In this document: in pieces, positions 15,917 to 25,735 of the stretch
How the letters are laid out: each line of letters starts with the position of its first letter
How positions within the stretch are numbered: position 1 is the first letter of the stretch
Assembly: GCF_014651895.1 (NCBI RefSeq)
Contig: NZ_BMXT01000001.1
Span: 1,302,001-1,366,000, forward strand
Direction: 5' to 3'
Origin: Rhodanobacter panaciterrae
GTDB taxonomy: Bacteria > Pseudomonadota > Gammaproteobacteria > Xanthomonadales > Rhodanobacteraceae
DNA length: 64,000 bases
Program-made: the position numbers and the translations under genes
The notes under the pieces: model-generated
What the model saw: the letters and a program-made list of their open reading frames with translations, nothing else
The model's database searches: none
Told to the model about the DNA's origin: nothing

Positions 15917-17599
15917 TCAAGCCAGTGCCTGACTGTGCACCCCGCGCACCGCCCGTCCCGATGGATCAACTGCACTGGCGAAGGCTGGATCCCATGCTAG
16001 CGCCGCGGGCGAGGAGCAGGCGATCGACTTGCCGCCCGGCACGGTGGCCGCGCAGGCCTCACCCGGAAAATGCTGCTCGAAGATGCGCCGGTAGAAATAC
16101 GCCTCCTTCGTCGCCGGCATGTTGAACGGATAGCGTGCCGCGGCCGCAGCGAATTCGCGATCGCTGATCGCTTGCTCGGCATGTGCTTTCAAGCCGTCGA
16201 TCCAGCCATAGCCGACGCCATCGCTGAACTGTTCCTTCTGCCGCCACAGGATCGAATCCGGCAGCGCGCCTTCGAACGCCTCGCGCAGCACCGCTTTCTC
16301 GATCCGGCCCTGCCCGGCCATCTTGTGCAGCGCATCCAGGCCCATCGCCACATCGATGAACTCCAGATCGAGGAACGGCACGCGCGCCTCCACGCCCCAG
16401 GCCATCATCGCCTTGTTCGCACGCAGGCAGTCGTAGCTGTGCAGCGCGTCCAGCTTGCGCACGGTTTCTTCGTGGAACGCTTCGGCCGATGGCGCCTTGT
16501 GGAAGTACAGATAACCACCGAACAACTCGTCCGAGCCTTCGCCGGACAGCACCATCTTCACTCCCATCGCCTTGATCCGCCGTGCCAGCAGGTACATCGG
16601 CGTGGCGGCGCGGATGGTGGTGACGTCGTAGGTTTCGATGTGCCGGATCACCTCCGGCAGCGCGTCCAGGCCTTCCCAGAACGTGTAGACGAAGCCGTGA
16701 TGCACGGTGCCCAGCGCATCGGCGGCGATCTGCGCGGCGGCCAGATCCGGCGAGCCATCCAGTCCGATCGCGAACGAATGCAACCGCGGCCACCAGGCCT
16801 CAGTGCGATCGCCCTCCTCGATGCGATGCCGCGCGAACTGCGCGGCACATGCAGCCACCAGCGAGGAATCCAGCCCACCAGAAAGCAGCACGCCGTAAGG
16901 GACATCCGTCATCAGCTGCCGATGTACGGCCTGCTCGAACGCCTTGCGCAAAGCCGGCGCCGCGACATCGTGGCCTTGCGTTTGCGCGTAGTCGCGCCAT
17001 GGCCGGTGGTAGTAGCGGCGCAGCTCGCCATCGGCGCTGTCATACACATGCCCGGGCGGAAACGGCGACACGTCCGCGCATACGCCGACCAGCGCCTTCA
17101 TTTCCGAGGCCACGCACAGGCGACCTTGCGCATCGTGTCCCCAGTACAGCGGGCAGACCCCGATCGGGTCGCGGGCGATCACGTAGCGTTGAGCCTCACC
17201 ATCCCACAAGGCAAACGCGAAGATGCCGTTGAGCTTGCCGACAAGATCAGCGAGGGAGCCGTCTGCACCCAGTTCGCGATACAGTGCATTGATCACCTCG
17301 CAATCCGAGCCGGTGGTGAAGTCATAGCTGCTGGCTTCACGCAGCTCGCGGTGGTTGTAGATTTCGCCATTCACCGCCAGCGCGAGTGCACCGTCGCGCG
17401 AACGCAGCGGTTGCGCACCGCTGGCCGGGTCGACGATGGCCAGACGCTCGTGCACCAGGATCACGCCGGCGTCGACGAACACCCCGCTCCAGTCCGGCCC
17501 GCGATGGCGCTGGTGCTGCGACAATTCCAGCGCCTGCCGGCGCAGTGCGGCGAGATCGTCGCCCGGCTGCAGGTCGAACATTCCGAAGATCGAACACAT
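15917..17599 (-). CDS. asnB: Glutamine-hydrolysing asparagine synthetase B
   Basis: Makes asparagine from aspartate, ATP and glutamine. ATG 17599 is chosen instead of the GTG one codon earlier because it places the catalytic cysteine second (MCSIFGMF), as the N-terminal glutaminase needs; GAGGGGAAG upstream is the ribosome site. The glutaminase domain (about residues 1-190, RHRGPDWSG, NGEIYNHRELR) is followed by the synthetase domain with the PP-loop LLSGGLDSSLVAA and VLSGEGSDELFGGY. The 560-residue length is normal. The upstream Asn-rich leader and terminator indicate control by asparagine supply. Confidence 0.96.
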   Translation of the reverse strand: MCSIFGMFDLQPGDDLAALRRQALELSQHQRHRGPDWSGVFVDAGVILVHERLAIVDPASGAQPLRSRDGALALAVNGEIYNHRELREASSYDFTTGSDCEVINALYRELGADGSLADLVGKLNGIFAFALWDGEAQRYVIARDPIGVCPLYWGHDAQGRLCVASEMKALVGVCADVSPFPPGHVYDSADGELRRYYHRPWRDYAQTQGHDVAAPALRKAFEQAVHRQLMTDVPYGVLLSGGLDSSLVAACAAQFARHRIEEGDRTEAWWPRLHSFAIGLDGSPDLAAAQIAADALGTVHHGFVYTFWEGLDALPEVIRHIETYDVTTIRAATPMYLLARRIKAMGVKMVLSGEGSDELFGGYLYFHKAPSAEAFHEETVRKLDALHSYDCLRANKAMMAWGVEARVPFLDLEFIDVAMGLDALHKMAGQGRIEKAVLREAFEGALPDSILWRQKEQFSDGVGYGWIDGLKAHAEQAISDREFAAAAARYPFNMPATKEAYFYRRIFEQHFPGEACAATVPGGKSIACSSPAALAWDPAFASAVDPSGRAVRGVHSQALA

Positions 17600-17643
17600 C
17601 ACACTTCCCCTCGTCGTTGATGAAAAACCGTGGTGCAGAAACG

Positions 17644-17673
17644 AAAAAAGGCCCGCTCTAGGCGGGCCTTTTT
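17644..17673 (-). terminator. asnB leader terminator (attenuator)
   Basis: Reading leftward, AAAAAGGCCCGC (17673-17662) and GCGGGCC (17656-17650) form a strong stem followed by six T (17649-17644), 45 bases before the asnB start. The 5' arm GGCCCGCC (17668-17661) is also exactly complementary to GGCGGGCC (17714-17707) inside the leader ORF, giving a competing antiterminator. It could also stop rightward transcripts, as the stem is flanked by A and T runs on both sides. Confidence 0.88.
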
Positions 17674-17697
17674 CGCGTATGTATTGGAAACTTGAAG

Positions 17698-17820
17698 CTA
17701 CGCGTCGGCCCGCCAGAAGTTGGCGTTATTGTTCGCGCGATTATTGTTGTTGCCGGCCAGGACGAAGCTCCGCGCGAAAGGCGCGGCGAGGTTCTGGAAG
17801 CTAGTGGCAATGGAATGCAT
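17698..17820 (-). CDS. Asparagine-rich leader peptide controlling asnB
   Basis: A 40-codon frame on the minus strand beginning MHSIATSFQNL and carrying the run GNNNNRANNNANF just before its end (FWRADA, stop TAG 17700-17698). Eight Asn codons fall within twelve positions. The next codons TGG CGG GCC contain GGCGGGCC, which can pair with the 5' arm of the terminator at 17644-17673. Stalling at Asn codons would leave that segment free and allow read-through into asnB, whereas a ribosome reaching the stop would cover it. No strong Shine-Dalgarno precedes the ATG, so the exact start is less certain than the function. Confidence 0.82.
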   Translation of the reverse strand: MHSIATSFQNLAAPFARSFVLAGNNNNRANNNANFWRADA

Positions 17821-17895
17821 GGGCCAACTTGAACAGATCAGCGGGACGAAGGCAAGTGCATGGGCACGTGCCGACGGTGCCGATGAGCCAGCGTT

Positions 17896-18270
17896 CTAGG
17901 CTGTCTGCTTTTCAGCTATCCAGTGCGTGGCTTCGGTCAGCTCGGCACCGTGGAACAGGCGAACCTGTGCAGGTACGGCAAAACTAAACGCCGTCGCAGC
18001 GGTGCGCAGCCAACCCACGTCAGTGACCAGGGCGATACGTTCCCAACTGCTGAAATGGCGCATGCCCAGCTTGGCGTCGTCCCACATCGCGCCGGGGTCG
18101 AAGCCCGTGAAATCCTCGGCGGTGACATACAGCAGCCGCAGTTTGCGGTTGAGCGCGAACGCCGCCTCGACATCCGGCACGATGATGTTTTCGTAGTCGG
18201 CAGCGGTGACCTGGCCGTGGGCGCGGAAACCCAGCGTACCGGCAGGCAATCCTTCGATCTGTGCGATCAC
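17896..18270 (-). CDS. SpoIIAA-like (STAS/SEC14-fold) protein
   Basis: A 124-residue soluble protein resembling the SpoIIAA-like family: MIAQIEGLPAGTLGFRAHGQ, VTAADYENIIVPDVEAAF, LRLLYVTAEDFTGFDPGAMW and WERIALVTDVGWL. Members share the fold of anti-sigma factor antagonists and lipid-binding SEC14 domains. No partner anti-sigma gene is nearby, so the role is open. It is upstream of the asnB leader on the same strand. The leader terminator could also end its transcripts. Confidence 0.72.
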   Translation of the reverse strand: MIAQIEGLPAGTLGFRAHGQVTAADYENIIVPDVEAAFALNRKLRLLYVTAEDFTGFDPGAMWDDAKLGMRHFSSWERIALVTDVGWLRTAATAFSFAVPAQVRLFHGAELTEATHWIAEKQTA

Positions 18271-18344
18271 GAGCGTTCTCCATGGGCAGGGTTGTCGCCA
18301 GCTTGGATCAGGCCACGTGAAAAACGTGCAAGTGAAACACCTGG

Positions 18345-18395
18345 AATCCCTTCCCTCACTTGCGGGGGAAGGTGCCGCAGGCGGAAGGGGGCGCT
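18345..18395. repeat. REP-like intergenic hairpin element
   Basis: Between recJ and the SpoIIAA-like gene lies the Pu/Py-rich stretch CCCTTCCCTCACTTGCGGGG followed by GAAGGTGCCGCAGGCGGAAG. CCTTCCC pairs imperfectly with GGGGGAAGG. Similar short palindromes with TTGCGGG loops are frequent between genes in Xanthomonadaceae (general knowledge). A genome-wide copy count would confirm it; only this copy is visible here. Confidence 0.4.
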
Positions 18396-18397
18396 CT

Positions 18398-20110
18398 TCA
18401 GGCGGGTTCGATATGCCGCAACAACAGGCGTGGTGTTTCGCGCCCCTGCCAGTCGTTGATGGTCAACTCGTAGGCGGCGCGCAGGTACGGCGGCGGTGGC
18501 TGGCCCTGATACGCATTGAACATCACTGCGTCATGCACGCTGCCGTCGCGCGGGTCACGCAGCTGTAAGCGCAGGTGCCGTTCGCTCATCACTTTCCAGC
18601 TGGCGCATTCGAACAGGTTGTCGAACAGCGGCTCGGGGAACGCCTGCCCCCACGGCCCGGCATGGCGCAGTTGCCGGGCCAGCGCCAGTGAAGCGGCACC
18701 CGGTGGCAATTCGCCGTCGGTATACAGCACAGCCTGCAACCGCTCGGCGTCGAGCAACTCGCGCGCGATCGCGTCGAATGCTGCCGCGAAACGCGGATAG
18801 TCGCAGGTCTTCAGGCTTAGTCCGGCCGCCATCGCGTGGCCGCCGAAGCGTTCGATCAAACCGGGGTGGCGTGCATCGATCGCTGCCAGCGCATCGCGGA
18901 TATGGAAGCCGGCAATCGAGCGCGCCGAGCCGCGCAGGTTGTCGGTGTCGTCCTCGCTGGCCGGAGCGAACGCGATCACCGGGCGATGCAGGCGATCCTT
19001 CAGCTTGGACGCGACCAGGCCGACGATGCCGGCATGCCATGACGGCTCGTACAGCGCCACGCCGATCGCGTCGATGTCGGTCATGCCGACCACCATCTGC
19101 TCGGCCTCGGCCACCATCGACGCCTGCAGGTCGCGGCGCTCCAGGTTGATCGCGCTGAGCTGCTCGGCATAACGGCGAGCCTGTGCCACGTCGTCGGTGA
19201 GCAGACATTCGACGCCGAGGCGCATGTCTTCCAATCGACCAGCGGCATTCAGACGTGGACCGACGGTGAAGCCGAGATCGCTGGAGCACAGCGTCGCCAC
19301 GCTGCGCTTGCCGGACTCGACCAGCGCGCTGATGCCGACACAGGCCCGGCCGCTGCGGATGCGTTGCAGCCCAGCCTCGACCAGTACGCGGTTGTTGAAA
19401 TCCAGCGGCACCAGGTCGGCCACCGTACCCAGTGCAACCAGGTCGAGCAGCACCGACAGATCCGGCTTTGCACCATTGAACGCACCCTGCTCATGCAAGC
19501 GCGCACGCAGGGCCAGCAGCAGATAGAACATCACGCCCACGCCGGCCAGCATCTTGCTCGGAAACGGATCGCCGAGCAGATTCGGATTGACCATCGCATC
19601 GCACGCCGGCAACTGCTCGCCCGGCAGATGATGGTCGGTCACGATCACGCGGATGCCACGTGCTTTTGCCGCGGCCACGCCGGCCACGCTGGCCACGCCG
19701 TTGTCGACGGTGACAATCAGCTGTGGCGTCGGCTGCAGTGATGCGACCAGCGCAGGACTCAGCCCATAGCCATGCACGAAACGATTGGGGATGGCATAGC
19801 TCACCCGCTTCGCACCAAGCAGGCGCAGGCCACGCACGGCCACCGCGGTGCCGGTGGCGCCGTCACAGTCGTAATCGCCCGCGATCAGGATGCTCCAGTC
19901 GTCACGAATTGCTTCAACCAGCAAATCGACGGCCTGTGTCATGCCACCCAGCAACTGCGGCGACAGCATCCGGGCCAGTCGGTGTTCTACCTCCGCTGGA
20001 GTCAGCACACCGCGGGCAGCGTAGATCTGTTGCAAGACCGGATGCACCGAGTCGGGCCAGCCACTGGGCAAGCCGTTGCTCGCGCGTCGACGCAACTGCA
20101 ACCTGCTCAA
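18398..20110 (-). CDS. recJ: Single-stranded-DNA exonuclease RecJ
   Basis: A 5'-3' ssDNA exonuclease acting in recombination and mismatch repair. The start is placed at TTG 20110, overlapping the rpfE stop as TTGA, which gives 570 residues as is usual; the longer open frame upstream is the rpfE shadow. Motifs include the DHH-type metal site GDYDCDGATGTA, VTVDNG, VTDHHLPG, and the C-terminal DHHA1 region with RSIAGFHIRDAL and RFGGHAMAAGLSL. It is read together with rpfE. Confidence 0.95.
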   Translation of the reverse strand: MSRLQLRRRASNGLPSGWPDSVHPVLQQIYAARGVLTPAEVEHRLARMLSPQLLGGMTQAVDLLVEAIRDDWSILIAGDYDCDGATGTAVAVRGLRLLGAKRVSYAIPNRFVHGYGLSPALVASLQPTPQLIVTVDNGVASVAGVAAAKARGIRVIVTDHHLPGEQLPACDAMVNPNLLGDPFPSKMLAGVGVMFYLLLALRARLHEQGAFNGAKPDLSVLLDLVALGTVADLVPLDFNNRVLVEAGLQRIRSGRACVGISALVESGKRSVATLCSSDLGFTVGPRLNAAGRLEDMRLGVECLLTDDVAQARRYAEQLSAINLERRDLQASMVAEAEQMVVGMTDIDAIGVALYEPSWHAGIVGLVASKLKDRLHRPVIAFAPASEDDTDNLRGSARSIAGFHIRDALAAIDARHPGLIERFGGHAMAAGLSLKTCDYPRFAAAFDAIARELLDAERLQAVLYTDGELPPGAASLALARQLRHAGPWGQAFPEPLFDNLFECASWKVMSERHLRLQLRDPRDGSVHDAVMFNAYQGQPPPPYLRAAYELTINDWQGRETPRLLLRHIEPA

Positions 20111-21030
20111 CGCCCCGCCCCACGCCAGATGCGCCAGCGATGCCACGGCTTGCGCTGCCAGCGCTCGGCGCTGGCGAAATGCAGCACGACCGACTGACGA
20201 CCGAGAAGCGACTGCAACGTCGGCCACCAGTGCGATGCGATCTCGCTTGCCGGCAGATCCTGCAGGTCGATCAGCCAACCTGAGCTTGCAGCAGCCACGG
20301 TTTCTGGCGCGCGTGCCTGCTGTGCCATATCGACACGTCGGGCCAGCGCGCACAGCAGCAGGTCGTCGCTGATCACGCCATGCAGAGAGCTTTTCAGCGG
20401 GTCCGGCAGGCTGCCACCACCCCACAGCCACAGGCTGTTGACCGGTGCCAGACCTTGTGTGCGCCGCTGCGCATTCACTGGATGCTGGTGCAGCAGCACC
20501 TGAACCTCGTTGAGCAGCACGCGCCAGCGTCGCCCTTCCGCGCCTTGCGGCAGGTGCTGCGAAAGGTCTTCGCCGAGCGCCTGCTCAGGCGCCGCGAAAC
20601 TGGGCAGCGCGGTGTCGACAGGCAACTTCAGATGCCAGCGATCCGGCGTCGAAATTTTCAGTTGCAGGCCAGCTTCGTCGAATACCGATATCAGCGGCTC
20701 GGCCAAGGCTTGCGCATCATCCATGCTCAACTGCAACTGGCCGCAGGCCAGCAGCCGTACACCGTTCATGTCGGGCTGCACCCAGGCCGGATCAGCCGAC
20801 AACCAGGTGGCATCGGCCGCATCGCCAGCGAGAAATTCGCGGGTGATCGCCGCTGCGGGCAAGCTGGCATCGATGCCCGGGAAGTAGTCGCTGAGGCCGC
20901 CCAGGTAGCCTACATGGCCATCGCTCAACCGGTCAGCGCGAACCAACCAATCGCGCAATGGATGATCCGGCTCGAAATGCGCCAGCGCAGGCAGCCACAG
21001 TTGCAATGATTGCTCCGGCTTCGCGCTCAC
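20107..21030 (-). CDS. rpfE: RpfE-like regulatory/phosphoglycerate mutase-related protein
   Basis: A 307-residue cytoplasmic protein with the conserved stretch LNEVQVLLHQHPVNAQR and APVNSLWLWGGGSLPDP typical of the family annotated as RpfE or cofactor-independent phosphoglycerate mutase-like in Xanthomonadaceae. In Xanthomonas rpfE lies beside recJ in the rpf region and affects extracellular enzymes; its biochemical role is not established to my knowledge. Here it overlaps recJ by four bases and follows yheS by nine. No DSF genes (rpfF, rpfC, rpfG) are present in the window. Confidence 0.72.
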   Translation of the reverse strand: MSAKPEQSLQLWLPALAHFEPDHPLRDWLVRADRLSDGHVGYLGGLSDYFPGIDASLPAAAITREFLAGDAADATWLSADPAWVQPDMNGVRLLACGQLQLSMDDAQALAEPLISVFDEAGLQLKISTPDRWHLKLPVDTALPSFAAPEQALGEDLSQHLPQGAEGRRWRVLLNEVQVLLHQHPVNAQRRTQGLAPVNSLWLWGGGSLPDPLKSSLHGVISDDLLLCALARRVDMAQQARAPETVAAASSGWLIDLQDLPASEIASHWWPTLQSLLGRQSVVLHFASAERWQRKPWHRWRIWRGAGR

Positions 21031-21039
21031 CGCCGTCTC

Positions 21040-22959
<1,920 letters not shown>

Positions 22960-23164
22960 GAAAAGCCGTATCCAAACCGGGCGGGCAATCGCTCGCAGCC
23001 GCCCATGATAGCGGTGATGGCGCTATTCTCGACGAACCAGCTGGTTATGCCCACGCGGTGGTCGAATGCCGAACCCATCGCAATCGGCACAAACCGGCAT
23101 GGCGTAGCATAAGCAGTTCTGCTACAACGACGCCGCATACAGCCTTGTATGGAGAGGGGGAGCC

Positions 23165-23521
23165 ATGGTCAAGTTCACACGCAGTTTGCCGATCATCGTC
23201 ATGCTGGCCGCTACTGCCGGTTTTGCTGCGCCACAGGCGGCCCAGGCAACTCAGCACGGGGACAATCTGCTGATTCACCGCGTGCAGCAGGAAAACGGCA
23301 TGAACCTGCCCAGTCGCGGCATGAGCATGAGCCAGGTTGAGCGCAAGTACGGCGCGCCGCAACGCAAGCTGTCGCCACGCGGTGGCGATACCAAGAAGCA
23401 CCCGCAGATCAACCGCTGGGAGTACTCGAACTTCATCGTGTACTTCGAGCATGAGCACGTGATCCATTCCGTGCTCAACACGCCGGCGGGCAACAATACC
23501 AATCCGGCTGCCGTCAACTGA
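23165..23521 (+). CDS. Secreted SmpA/OmlA-like small protein
   Basis: A 118-residue exported protein with a signal peptide (MVKFTRSLPIIVMLAATAGF, cleavage near QAA or ATQ) and a small domain resembling the BamE/SmpA/OmlA fold: GMSMSQVERKYGAP and WEYSNFIVYFEHEHVIHSVL. There is no lipobox cysteine, so it is probably periplasmic. GGAGAGGG lies just upstream of the ATG. It is divergent from yheS and ends in a strong terminator, so it is a single-gene unit. The function is unknown. Confidence 0.72.
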   Translation: MVKFTRSLPIIVMLAATAGFAAPQAAQATQHGDNLLIHRVQQENGMNLPSRGMSMSQVERKYGAPQRKLSPRGGDTKKHPQINRWEYSNFIVYFEHEHVIHSVLNTPAGNNTNPAAVN

Positions 23522-23536
23522 CCCTAGCTTTCGACG

Positions 23537-23566
23537 ACGCGGCCCGTGGCAACACGGGCCGCGTTT
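23537..23566 (+). terminator. Intrinsic terminator
   Basis: ACGCGGCCCGTG (23537-23548) and CACGGGCCGCGT (23553-23564) form a 12-bp stem with a GCAA loop followed by TTTT. It closes the small SmpA-like gene before aguA. Confidence 0.88.
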
Positions 23567-23647
23567 TAGTGTGCGCGCCAGTCACGTCGTACAATTTGCA
23601 GTCGGCACCCTACTTGGTGCCCTCTTCCATTGCATGAGATCCCTCGC

Positions 23648-24697
23648 ATGACCGACCCCTCCTTGCGCCTGCCGGCGGAATGGGAACCGCAGGCCGCGGT
23701 ACTGATTGCCTGGCCGCATGCCGATACCGACTGGGCTGAGCGCCTGGCCGCGGTGGAAACCACCTATGTGGCGCTGGCGGCAGCGGTCACCCGCTTTCAG
23801 CCACTGATCGTTGTTGTCGCCGACGGCGAACTGCAAGCCCATGTCGAAACCCTGCTGCGCAACACCAAAGTCGACCTCGCCCGCATCCGCTTCGTCGAAC
23901 TGCCGTACGACGACACCTGGCTGCGTGATTCCGGCCCGATCACGCTGAAAGCCGGCGATGCCAGCTTCCAGCTCACCGACTTCCGCTTCACCGGCTGGGG
24001 CGGCAAGTTCGGCGCCGAGCAGGACGACGCGCTGATCGCCGGGCTGGTCGACGCCGGCGTGTTCGGCCATGCCGCGCACAAGCGCATCGACTGGGCGCTG
24101 GAAGGCGGCGGCATCGAGAGCGATGGCGCGGGCACTGTGCTCACCACCTGGCGCTGCCTGGTGCAGCGTCACCCCGAGCAGTCGCGCGAGGAAATGAGCG
24201 CGATCCTGCGTGACAGCCTGCACGCCGCACGCGTGCTGTGGCTGGATTACGGCTATCTCGAAGGCGACGACACCGACGCGCATATCGACACCCTGGCGCG
24301 CTTCGCGCCAGGCGAGCGCATCGTGTTCCAGGCCTGCGACGACATCAGCGACCCGCATCACGACGAACTGCAGCGGATGGGCGTCGAACTGGCCGCCTTG
24401 CGCACCGTCGATGGCCGCCCATACGAGCTATACCCACTACCGTGGGCGAAGCCGATCCTTGATAAAAGCGGCCTCGACGAAGGCCGCAGGCTCGCCGCCT
24501 CCTATGCGAACTACCTGATCGTCAACGGTGCCGTGCTGGTGCCGGCCTATGACGACCCGGCCGATGACGAGGCCGCACGCATCATCGGCACCGCCCATCC
24601 GGGCCGCGAGATCGTGCAGGTGCAATGCCGCCCGCTGATCTGGCAGAACGGCAGCCTGCACTGCATCACCATGCAGTTGCCGGCTGGTCTGGCCTGA
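23648..24697 (+). CDS. aguA: Agmatine deiminase
   Basis: Converts agmatine to N-carbamoylputrescine and ammonia, the first of two steps from agmatine to putrescine. The start ATG 23648 (MTDPSLRLPAEWEPQAAVL) is preferred to a TTG six codons earlier. Family features of the guanidino-modifying fold include WPHADTDW, PYDDTWLRDSGP, LEGGGIESDGAGT, and the catalytic Cys in QNGSLHCITMQLP near the end. The 349-residue length is normal. aguB follows 66 bases later, so the two steps are encoded together. Confidence 0.93.
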   Translation: MTDPSLRLPAEWEPQAAVLIAWPHADTDWAERLAAVETTYVALAAAVTRFQPLIVVVADGELQAHVETLLRNTKVDLARIRFVELPYDDTWLRDSGPITLKAGDASFQLTDFRFTGWGGKFGAEQDDALIAGLVDAGVFGHAAHKRIDWALEGGGIESDGAGTVLTTWRCLVQRHPEQSREEMSAILRDSLHAARVLWLDYGYLEGDDTDAHIDTLARFAPGERIVFQACDDISDPHHDELQRMGVELAALRTVDGRPYELYPLPWAKPILDKSGLDEGRRLAASYANYLIVNGAVLVPAYDDPADDEAARIIGTAHPGREIVQVQCRPLIWQNGSLHCITMQLPAGLA

Positions 24698-24763
24698 GTT
24701 TTCTCGGCATCCGCTAAACTCCGCCGGTTGCCAGTACGAACAGCCAAGTCAGGATCGAAGCCG

Positions 24764-25654
24764 ATGACCCGCAAGACCCTCAAGGTCGCCCTGCTGCAGG
24801 AAACCGACCGCGGCAGCCGCAACGCCAACCTCGACGCGATCGAGGCCGGCCTGCGTGAAGCTGCCGCCGCCGGCGTCGAGCTGGTGTTGCTGCAGGAGCT
24901 GCACAACGGCCCGTATTTCTGCCAGCACGAATCGGTCGAGATCTTCGACCAGGCCGAGACGATCCCCGGCCCCGGCACCGCGCGCATCGGCAAGCTGGCC
25001 GAGGAGCTGAAGCTGGTGGTGGTCGCCTCGCTGTTCGAGAAGCGCGCTACCGGGCTGTATCACAACACGGCGGTGGTGTTCGATCGCTCGGCCGCGATCG
25101 CCGGCAAGTACCGCAAGATGCACATCCCGGACGATCCGGCGTTCTACGAGAAGTTCTACTTCACGCCGGGCGATCTCGGTTTCGAGCCGATCGACACTTC
25201 GGTTGGCCGGCTCGGTGTGCTGGTGTGCTGGGATCAGTGGTATCCGGAAGCCGCGCGCCTGATGGCGCTGGCCGGCGCCGAACTGCTGCTCTACCCTACC
25301 GCGATCGGCTGGGACCCGAACGATGTGCAGGCCGAGAAGGATCGCCAGCGCGACGCATGGATCACGGTGCAACGCGGCCACGCGGTAGCCAACGGGCTGC
25401 CGCTGCTGTCGTGCAACCGCACAGGCTACGAAGCCGATCCCTCTGCTGTCGGTGCCGGCATCCAGTTCTGGGGTTCCAGTTTCGTCGCCGGTCCGCAGGG
25501 TGAGTTCCTTGCACAAGCCGGCACCGATGGTCGCGAGCTGTTGCTGGCCGAGATCGACCTGGCGCGCAGCGAGCACGTGCGGCGGATCTGGCCGTTCCTG
25601 CGCGATCGCCGCATCGACGCGTATGCCGACCTGCTCCGGCGTTTTCGTGACTGA
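24764..25654 (+). CDS. aguB: N-carbamoylputrescine amidase
   Basis: Hydrolyses N-carbamoylputrescine to putrescine, CO2 and ammonia. A 296-residue nitrilase-superfamily protein with the catalytic triad visible: Glu in LVLLQELHNGPYF, Lys in KYRKMHIPDDP, and Cys in GVLVCWDQWYPE. ATG 24764 (MTRKTLKVALLQET) is chosen over an upstream in-frame start because the family begins just before the first strand. It directly follows aguA, which supplies its substrate. Confidence 0.94.
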   Translation: MTRKTLKVALLQETDRGSRNANLDAIEAGLREAAAAGVELVLLQELHNGPYFCQHESVEIFDQAETIPGPGTARIGKLAEELKLVVVASLFEKRATGLYHNTAVVFDRSAAIAGKYRKMHIPDDPAFYEKFYFTPGDLGFEPIDTSVGRLGVLVCWDQWYPEAARLMALAGAELLLYPTAIGWDPNDVQAEKDRQRDAWITVQRGHAVANGLPLLSCNRTGYEADPSAVGAGIQFWGSSFVAGPQGEFLAQAGTDGRELLLAEIDLARSEHVRRIWPFLRDRRIDAYADLLRRFRD

Positions 25655-25735
25655 AGTCGCGCACTCGTGCGGCTTGTTCCGCATGGCGGGCGTCCCCATG
25701 CTTGGATTTCCCCTTGAGACCGGCCTGCTGATCGC

